A DNA stretch of 64,000 nucleotides. Origin: CAMASH01 sp041746635. GTDB lineage: Bacteria > Verrucomicrobiota > Verrucomicrobiia > Chthoniobacterales > Terrimicrobiaceae. The stretch lies in contig JBGTGQ010000099.1 of NCBI GenBank assembly GCA_041746635.1, positions 4,075-68,074 on the forward strand, in the 5' to 3' direction. The position numbers were made by a program, and so were the translations under genes. This document shows positions 59,060 to 64,000 of this stretch, in pieces. Within the stretch, counting starts at the first letter, position 1; each line of letters starts with the position of its first letter. A model generated the notes under the pieces. It saw only the letters and a list, made by a program, of their open reading frames with translations. It searched no databases and was not told where the DNA came from.

Positions 59060-60264
59060 ACAGTTTCAAAAACCTGATCAACGGTGATCATCTTCATGCA
59101 GACGTTGTCCCGGCAGGCGGTTTGGCGGTTGTTCAGGGCATTTACGCAGGGACTGCAGGCGATGCCAGCCCACAAAGCGTGATTGCGAGGCGTGGGCGCA
59201 CCGAAGAGCAGGGGCGTCTCCGGTCCGAAAAGCGTCACCACGTCCATGGTTGTGAGCGTGGCGAAATGGGCGGGACCACTGTCGTTGGTCACCAACACCT
59301 CGGCGAAGCCATAGACGATCAAAAGCTGGCGCAGGGTGGTTTTTCCCGCCAAACAGAAGCAGCGCGGCGATCCGACGGCGCGCACCAGTTCCCCGACCTT
59401 GCCGGCCTCGTCGGGCGCGCCGGTGAAGCCGATGGAGATGTCGTCAAAGGTGGTCAGGATCTTTTTGGCCAGGGCGATGTAATTGTTTTCGTTCCATTTG
59501 CGCAGGGGCAGCAGGTCACTGGCGTTGGCATTGAGCAAAATGAGGCGTTCGTGGCCGGGAGTCTTGAGGCCATGCAGCATTTTTTCAACGACCAGGCGTT
59601 CCTCCGGCGCGGGTTCGAACAACGGCGGTGCCACCGTGGCTGGCGGGGAAACGGGAAAGGTGGGAAACCTCGCCGGGTCGCCATCGAGCGCCATGACCAG
59701 GCTGGTGAAGGTGCTGCTGGTGTGCAGGTGGGAGTTGTAAAGCACCCGTTGGGTCAGCAAGTCGCCGCGATAAGGGCCCTCGCCATAGTAGCCATGGAAC
59801 CCCGCCCGCACCCGCGCGCCGGTGAGCCAGGCCAGCGCGGCGGTGGAGCGCGCGAAAAACTCCATATCAATGCACGACTCCAGACCGAGGCGACGGATCT
59901 CCAGCAGCCGGGACAGGCAACTCGTGATCATGGTGACCGGGGATTTTGTCCGAATGGTGAGGACATTTTCCGGCGGCACGAGCCCGAGCAGGTCGAGGAT
60001 GAAACGATTTTCCTCGAAGAGCAGGAAATAGACATTCTTCGCGCCGAAGCGGGCCACGGCCTGGCGGATGGCTTCGTGGGCGAGCACAGTGGAGCCCTGT
60101 TCGGCCAGCTTGAGAAACAGAACGTTGCGCGGCTTTTCTTGGCTCGGCGCGGAGGCGAAGGCGTCGCCGATGCGCCGAAACACGGTCAGGATGAAGCACG
60201 CGATGACGCCGAGCGTGCCATCGATTTTCAGTAAGATCTGCGCGTTGCTGCTAAAGCGGTTCAA
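59020..60264 (-). CDS. Glycosyltransferase family 9 (heptosyltransferase type)
   Basis: This 414-residue protein has a membrane-like N-terminus (LLKIDGTLGVIACFILTVFR) and the GT9 core: NVLFLKLAEQGSTVLAHEAI, SIGFTGAPDEAGKVGELVRA, VLVTNDSGPAHFATLTTMDV and VTLFGPETPLLFG. A cysteine group, ACSPCVNALNNRQTACRDNV, lies near the end, as in related GT9 proteins of unknown acceptor. TTG 60264 is the only start that keeps the conserved N-terminus. It overlaps the TMTC-like gene by 40 bp, so both likely serve one glycosylation pathway. Confidence 0.88.
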   Translation of the reverse strand: MNRFSSNAQILLKIDGTLGVIACFILTVFRRIGDAFASAPSQEKPRNVLFLKLAEQGSTVLAHEAIRQAVARFGAKNVYFLLFEENRFILDLLGLVPPENVLTIRTKSPVTMITSCLSRLLEIRRLGLESCIDMEFFARSTAALAWLTGARVRAGFHGYYGEGPYRGDLLTQRVLYNSHLHTSSTFTSLVMALDGDPARFPTFPVSPPATVAPPLFEPAPEERLVVEKMLHGLKTPGHERLILLNANASDLLPLRKWNENNYIALAKKILTTFDDISIGFTGAPDEAGKVGELVRAVGSPRCFCLAGKTTLRQLLIVYGFAEVLVTNDSGPAHFATLTTMDVVTLFGPETPLLFGAPTPRNHALWAGIACSPCVNALNNRQTACRDNVCMKMITVDQVFETVCRVYHQRKNQPK

Positions 60265-60390
60265 AGGAGAATGGGGTATAAATCATGAATCGCAAAAAAA
60301 ACATCCATCATTTTCCCGGCGGGCGGGATCACCCGTGCCGGAAATCATCCTTGCCCGATCCTGCGCTTGACTCACCGCCACGTATGAGCC

Positions 60391-60540
60391 CCGCGAAATA
60401 CGCGAATACACACGAAAATGGGGCAGGGGGCAGAAAATCAGGAGCGTCTATTCTCATCGTCAAATCGGTGAGCCTCCGTCTCGATCACGCTTCGGATCGC
60501 TTCCCTCTTCCTTTCACGTCTTTTCGTGTGTTTCGCGGGC
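60391..60540. repeat. Imperfect inverted repeat in the 342-bp region between divergent genes
   Basis: The left arm has CCCGCGAAATACGCGAATAC then ACACGAAAA (60390-60418). The right arm, TTTTCGTGTGTTTCGCGGG (60521-60539), is its inverse apart from a 9-10 bp insertion. It sits between the GT9 start at 60264 and opgG at 60607; the rest of the gap has no gene. The word resembles dispersed repeats in other bacterial genomes, but that is recollection, not a search. Confidence 0.55.
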
Positions 60541-60606
60541 AGGAAAATCCCATTCCTCCGCTTCCCATCTGCAAATAACCCGCTAGTTTCCGCGTTCTCG
60601 ATCGAA

Positions 60607-62121
60607 ATGAAAACGCATCTCATCTTCGGCCTGCTCACGGTGGCGTTGCTGGTGATCGTCATCAGCAGCCGCCGGCAGGAGGCGTTTGGTTTCGACGATG
60701 TCGTGCGCATGGCCGAGACAATGGCGAAGGAAAACTACCTCTCGGCCGCGCCCGCCCTGCCCAAGGCGCTGCGCAATTTGAATTACGACCAACTGCGCGA
60801 CATCCGCTGGAAAGACGAGCGCACCCTCTGGCGGCAGGAAGGCCTGCCCTTCCAGGCAAAATTTTTTCATCCCGGCGGCGAACATCACGATCGTCCGGTG
60901 GAAATTTACGCCCTGCCGGATGATGCCAAAACGCCTCTGCGTTATTCGCCCGGGTTTTTTGATTTTGGCCGGAACACTTTTAAGGAAGACCTCCCCGATT
61001 CGGTCGGCTACGCGGGATTCCGCATTCATCACCCGCTGAACCGACCGGACGTCCTCGACGAGGTCTTTGTCTTTCTCGGCGCCTCGTATTTCCGCGCGGT
61101 TCCACGCGATCTGGTTTACGGGACGAGCGCGCGGGGTTTGGCCATCGACACCGCAGTGGAGAAGCGGAAAGAGGAGTTTCCCGCCTTCACCAAATTCTGG
61201 CTCAAACGGCCCGAGGCTTATGGAACCACCTTGACTGTTTACGCGCTGCTGGAAGGGCGCAGCGTGACGGGAGCGTATCAATTCGAGGTCGAGCCCGGCG
61301 GGGAAACGCGCATGCACGTGAAGGCCGTGTTGTTCTTCCGCAAGAAAACCGAATACGCCGGCTATGCACCTCTGACCAGCATGTTTTGGTTCGGCGAAAA
61401 CACCAGCAACACCTTCGGCGATTTCCGTCCCGAGGTGCATGATTCCGACGGACTGCTCATGCAGCGCAGCAACGGCGAATGGGTCTGGCATCCGCTGGCC
61501 TGGTCGCGGCAACTACAACTGAATGTCTTCGCCGATGATCATCCCCAGGGCTACGGTCTCCTCCAACGGGATCGGAATTTCAACCACTACCAGGATCTCG
61601 AGGCCGTCTATCACAAACGGCCCAGCGTGTGGGTGCAGCCGCTCTGGGGTTTCGACAAGGGCGCGGTGCGGTTGGTGCAATTGCCGACCAAGGATGAATT
61701 TCAGGATAACGTGGTGGCTTTCTGGGCCCCGGCGGAACCCCCGCCGCCATTGCAACCGGTGACGATTGAATACGTATTGCGCTGGATGTCCGATGTGGAC
61801 GACCTGCCCCCGCTCGGTCGCTGCATTTCCACCCGGGTGGACGATCAGGACAAACCGTACTACCGGCATTTTTTCCTCGAATTCAGCGGGGGACCGCTGG
61901 CCCGGCTCAAGCCCGGCGAAAAACCCGTCCTGGACCTCGCCTCATCCACCGGCGCGGCCTTCACGGAAGCCGATGTGCAGTGGAACGATTTCAACAATTC
62001 CTGGCGGGTGAGTTTTTTCGCCAGCACGCCGGAAAACAAAAAGCCCCATGAACTCACCTGCCGCCTCACGGCCAACGGCGAGCCGCTGACGGAAACCTGG
62101 AGCTACACTTGGATGCCGTGA
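60607..62121 (+). CDS. Periplasmic glucan biosynthesis protein (OpgG/MdoG type)
   Basis: This 504-residue exported protein has the signal MKTHLIFGLLTVALLVIVIS. MdoG-family motifs include YDQLRDIRWKDERTLWRQEG, SVGYAGFRIHHPLNRPDVLD, VFLGASYFRAVPRDLVYGTS, GLAIDTAVEKRKEEFPAFTK and YAPLTSMFWFGENTSN. The DRNFNHYQDLEAVYHKRPSV segment holds conserved active-site-region residues. It shapes osmoregulated periplasmic glucans. OpgH, the usual partner glucosyltransferase, is not in the window. OpgG versus OpgD cannot be separated here. The family is best known from Proteobacteria. Confidence 0.93.
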   Translation: MKTHLIFGLLTVALLVIVISSRRQEAFGFDDVVRMAETMAKENYLSAAPALPKALRNLNYDQLRDIRWKDERTLWRQEGLPFQAKFFHPGGEHHDRPVEIYALPDDAKTPLRYSPGFFDFGRNTFKEDLPDSVGYAGFRIHHPLNRPDVLDEVFVFLGASYFRAVPRDLVYGTSARGLAIDTAVEKRKEEFPAFTKFWLKRPEAYGTTLTVYALLEGRSVTGAYQFEVEPGGETRMHVKAVLFFRKKTEYAGYAPLTSMFWFGENTSNTFGDFRPEVHDSDGLLMQRSNGEWVWHPLAWSRQLQLNVFADDHPQGYGLLQRDRNFNHYQDLEAVYHKRPSVWVQPLWGFDKGAVRLVQLPTKDEFQDNVVAFWAPAEPPPPLQPVTIEYVLRWMSDVDDLPPLGRCISTRVDDQDKPYYRHFFLEFSGGPLARLKPGEKPVLDLASSTGAAFTEADVQWNDFNNSWRVSFFASTPENKKPHELTCRLTANGEPLTETWSYTWMP

Positions 62122-62144
62122 GTGGTCGGGTAAGATCCGCTTTT

Positions 62145-62933
62145 CTACGTTGACCCCACCGTCACTTTCATCGATTTCAGCTCCATCATCCCGTAGGTAC
62201 TCGCAAGAGCAACATCCGCCGCATCCCGCCCGTAGGCCACGGCGATGCGGTTGCCCAGCGGTTTTTCCTGGGTTGCATCAAAAACATACCACCGGTCGCC
62301 GACATAAGCCTCAAACCACGCGTGGAGGTCCATGGGTTCCAAATCCTTCATGAATCCCACCACCATGCGCGCGGGAATATTCAGGCTGCGGCAAAGGGCC
62401 ATTCCCAGATGGGAAAAATCCCGGCACACCCCCGTGCGGCTCTTTTCCGTATCCATCGCCGAAGTGGAAGCCGTGCTGGTCCCGTAACGATACACCACGT
62501 TTTTCTCAATCCACGACCGGATTGCCTCCACCTGCGGGTAACCCGGCAGGGCATCGCCGACGATGGAAACGGCCGACGCATTCAACATGTCGGACTGACA
62601 ATACCGGCTCGGTAACAAGAATTGCAGATAGCTTTCCGGCACGCCCTGAACGGGGACAAACCCCGCCGTCCTATCCACGTCAATTTCATCGGCCACCTCC
62701 GCGGTACAGCTCGCCCAAACCACAAACGGTCCCGGCGGCACGACCATCCGTTGACAAAGGTTGCCAAACGCATCCATATATTCTGCCACCGGCACATGCG
62801 GATTCAGCGAATACTCCTCCCGCCTAATCCATTGCCCCAGCCCGCTGCGCGGGTGCAACATCAGCACAGTCGGGACCGGACTCGCTGCTTCGAAAACGAT
62901 CTCGCACGTGGCGTCCAAAATCATAGGCGGCAT
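62145..62933 (-). CDS. Transglutaminase-like protein
   Basis: From ATG 62933 it has 262 residues; GAGG lies just upstream. It has the N-terminal beta domain (SGLGQWIRREEYSLNPHVPV) and the core with Cys in KSRTGVCRDFSHLGMALC, His in MDLHAWFEAYVGDRWYVF and Asp in FDATQEKPLGNRIAVAYG, so the triad is intact. The shared LPSRYCQSD/MPSRYCDSD and RTGVCRDF/FGVCRDLAH motifs show it is a paralogue of the protein at 56188-57255. It is convergent with the glucan gene. The substrate is unknown; a protease/amidase role is the usual default. Confidence 0.87.
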   Translation of the reverse strand: MPPMILDATCEIVFEAASPVPTVLMLHPRSGLGQWIRREEYSLNPHVPVAEYMDAFGNLCQRMVVPPGPFVVWASCTAEVADEIDVDRTAGFVPVQGVPESYLQFLLPSRYCQSDMLNASAVSIVGDALPGYPQVEAIRSWIEKNVVYRYGTSTASTSAMDTEKSRTGVCRDFSHLGMALCRSLNIPARMVVGFMKDLEPMDLHAWFEAYVGDRWYVFDATQEKPLGNRIAVAYGRDAADVALASTYGMMELKSMKVTVGST

Positions 62934-62966
62934 CAATCCTCTATTCAGGCCTCACCGTCAAACACC

Positions 62967-63149
62967 TCATGAAGTCCCGCCTATTCGGCGGACGATGTAA
63001 TCACCCAGGAAGACAACCCACCGTTCTTCTGGGTGTCGATAAACATTTTCAGTCTCTTGATAACCGAGGCGGGCCAGGAGTGCTTCGAGTTCATCGGCGT
63101 GGCCGTGGATGTCTCCGATGATGTCAAACCTGTCTGTGGTGTTGTTCAT
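62967..63149 (-). pseudogene. Truncated metallophosphatase (N-terminal 60 residues)
   Basis: MNNTTDRFDIIGDIHGHADE is the first metal motif (GDxHG) of PrpE/ApaH-like phosphatases. VVFLGDYIVRRIGG keeps the GD of the second motif, but the usual DRGP part is replaced and a stop follows. About 150 residues of the enzyme are gone. The flanks are low-GC and empty (63160-63385 holds only a small ATATCC/GGATAT palindrome near 63190). Confidence 0.75.
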
Positions 63150-63388
63150 CTGGAGAAATTCTCCTCACGCCATCGAAATCAGGAATTCCCATATCCAAAG
63201 GATATATTACTCTATCATTATGTTTGAGAATCTCTTCTCCATCGGCGGCCTCTCGCTGGAAGTTTGCTGTCAATATTATGCGGTATTTGATATGCAATCA
63301 GTCTTGATGCGCGTGGTTTAAGCACTATTCGGTTTGCATCTCACAATCTCGTGATGATGAGCAACAACCAATTTTGATCTCGCGATCT

Positions 63389-63606
63389 TCACAACAAAGC
63401 TTTGTTGAGTTCCGCGATGACGGAACGCAGCGCGGCGTTGAGTTCCACCTTGCGGTTGAATTGCTTTTCCCAGCCGAGGCATGCCTCCAATTGCTGCCGT
63501 TCCCGTCGCTTCGCTTTAATCGTCCGAAAGCGGACGACGTGGTCCGCCAAGCTCTCACCTGCGCGTGGGGGCAGGGCGCTGCAACACCCGTCTTGTTCTT
63601 AATGGC
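63389..63606 (-). pseudogene. C-terminal remnant of an unidentified protein
   Basis: On the minus strand an open stretch reads AGESLADHVVRFRTIKAKRR, EQLEACLGWEKQFNRK-type helices (WEKQFNRKVELNAALRSVIA) and ends ELNKALL then TGA at 63389-63391. It opens right after a stop and has no start codon. The charged helical end looks like real protein, but I do not recognise it. The longer open frame on the same strand (63325-63759) is shifted and does not give sensible protein here. Confidence 0.4.
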
Positions 63607-63921
63607 CCAGCGGGCAGCGGCCACCATCGATCCTGTTGTGTAGAGGAGCGAAGCAGCAACATTGGGGTCGGCGTTGCCAAAGCCGTTATCCTTGCGCAAG
63701 GCCAAGATGGCTTCAAGTTTGCTTTTTACAGCAACGACCACCGGCCTATTCATGTTCATGTCCGCAAAGGCGGCGGGGAAGCAATTTTCGACGTCGAAGA
63801 CAGGGTGGACCTCCGGGAATCCATCGGGCTGAAAGTGCGCGAACTCGCCCGCGGAGGAGCCAGGGCAAACGCATTAAAATCAGAGGGTAAAATATTGTTA
63901 CGAATAAATTGTACAAATTGA
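63565..63921 (+). CDS. DUF4160 protein, 5' end uncertain
   Basis: The frame contains the DUF4160 core DGFKFAFYSNDHRPIHVHVR, then GGGEAIFDVEDRVDLRES and GLKVRELARGGARANALK. DUF4160 proteins are small and are usually followed by a DUF2442 gene, in pairs of toxin-antitoxin size. The core begins near 63713. The only start codon upstream in frame is GTG 63565, which overlaps the remnant on the other strand, so the true 5' end may be lost. An ATG at 63923, 1 bp after the stop, opens a frame (MSLEEARDGRRIPSR) that runs off the window and is not recognisably DUF2442. Confidence 0.6.
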   Translation: MGAGRCNTRLVLNGPAGSGHHRSCCVEERSSNIGVGVAKAVILAQGQDGFKFAFYSNDHRPIHVHVRKGGGEAIFDVEDRVDLRESIGLKVRELARGGARANALKSEGKILLRINCTN

Positions 63922-64000
63922 GATGAGTCTGGAAGAAGCTCGGGATGGAAGAAGAATCCCGAGTCGAAAATCTGAGTTATCACCTGAGCATTATTCCGGA

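Noticed and set aside
63325..63759. 144-residue minus-strand open frame
   Set aside because: It overlaps the DUF4160 core and is out of frame with the plausible helical remnant at 63389-63606. Its C-terminus is Ser/Arg/Cys noise.

Overview
The window is GC-rich, densely coded chromosomal DNA from a Gram-negative bacterium: it has lipoprotein signals, RND efflux, an osmoregulated-glucan protein and LPS-type heptosyltransferases. The mix of families (DUF5985 pairs, poly-HAMP hybrid kinase, transglutaminase pair, TMTC-like TPR membrane protein, S23 four-helix protein) would fit Verrucomicrobiota or a relative. That placement is inference; no rRNA or other phylogenetic marker lies in the window. 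No tRNA, rRNA, CRISPR array, transposase or prophage was seen.

Region 1 (1-13628, nearly all minus strand) is a copper/heavy-metal resistance island. In transcription order it holds a decayed cysteine-rich gene, a CopA-type P1B ATPase, a three-gene cassette matching the CnrY-CnrX-CnrH layout (anti-sigma, periplasmic metal sensor, ECF sigma factor), a sialidase-like beta-propeller protein, a DUF3347-like secreted protein, a cysteine-rich secreted protein with its terminator, a DMT permease with a histidine-rich tail, and CusB and CusA. A CHAP-like secreted protein and a peroxiredoxin follow. The island has been rearranged by duplication: the sialidase gene lies between two partial copies of a sigma/DUF3347 segment, and the cysteine-rich gene with its terminator exists as an intact copy and a pseudogene.

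Region 2 (13684-25000) carries housekeeping and envelope genes: an amidase, methyltransferases, two glycosyltransferases, a broken four-helix-bundle gene framed by inverted repeats, valine-pyruvate transaminase, a nucleotidyltransferase, thiH-thiS, a LolA-like protein and DoxX. Region 3 (24161-36000) has a tightly overlapping minus-strand set, pabC-like, mfd, SurA-like, a gene remnant and a membrane protein. It continues with a sensor-type nucleotide cyclase, a CDF-like transporter, a duplicated tail of the cyclase gene, a hydrolase and mgtE.

Region 4 (36025-45042) contains a glycosidase-like protein, an overlapping diiron-protein/sugar-transferase pair, an NtrC-type regulator whose receiver has Glu at the phosphorylation site, uppS, DUF983 and LAB_N membrane proteins, a response regulator, a lipoprotein and a 39-residue membrane protein. 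Region 5 (45084-56040) is a signalling cluster: a hybrid kinase overlaps a 2107-residue kinase built on about twelve HAMP-type repeats and three receivers. Divergent from it is a trio encoding a winged-helix-like protein and two DUF5985 proteins, followed by a separate RsbRD-type histidine kinase.

Region 6 (56188-62933) is envelope and glycan related: two transglutaminase-like proteins flank a TMTC-like TPR protein, a GT9 glycosyltransferase and OpgG/MdoG. Region 7 (62967-64000) is a lower-GC scrapyard of truncated genes: a metallophosphatase N-terminus, an unidentified C-terminal remnant and DUF4160.
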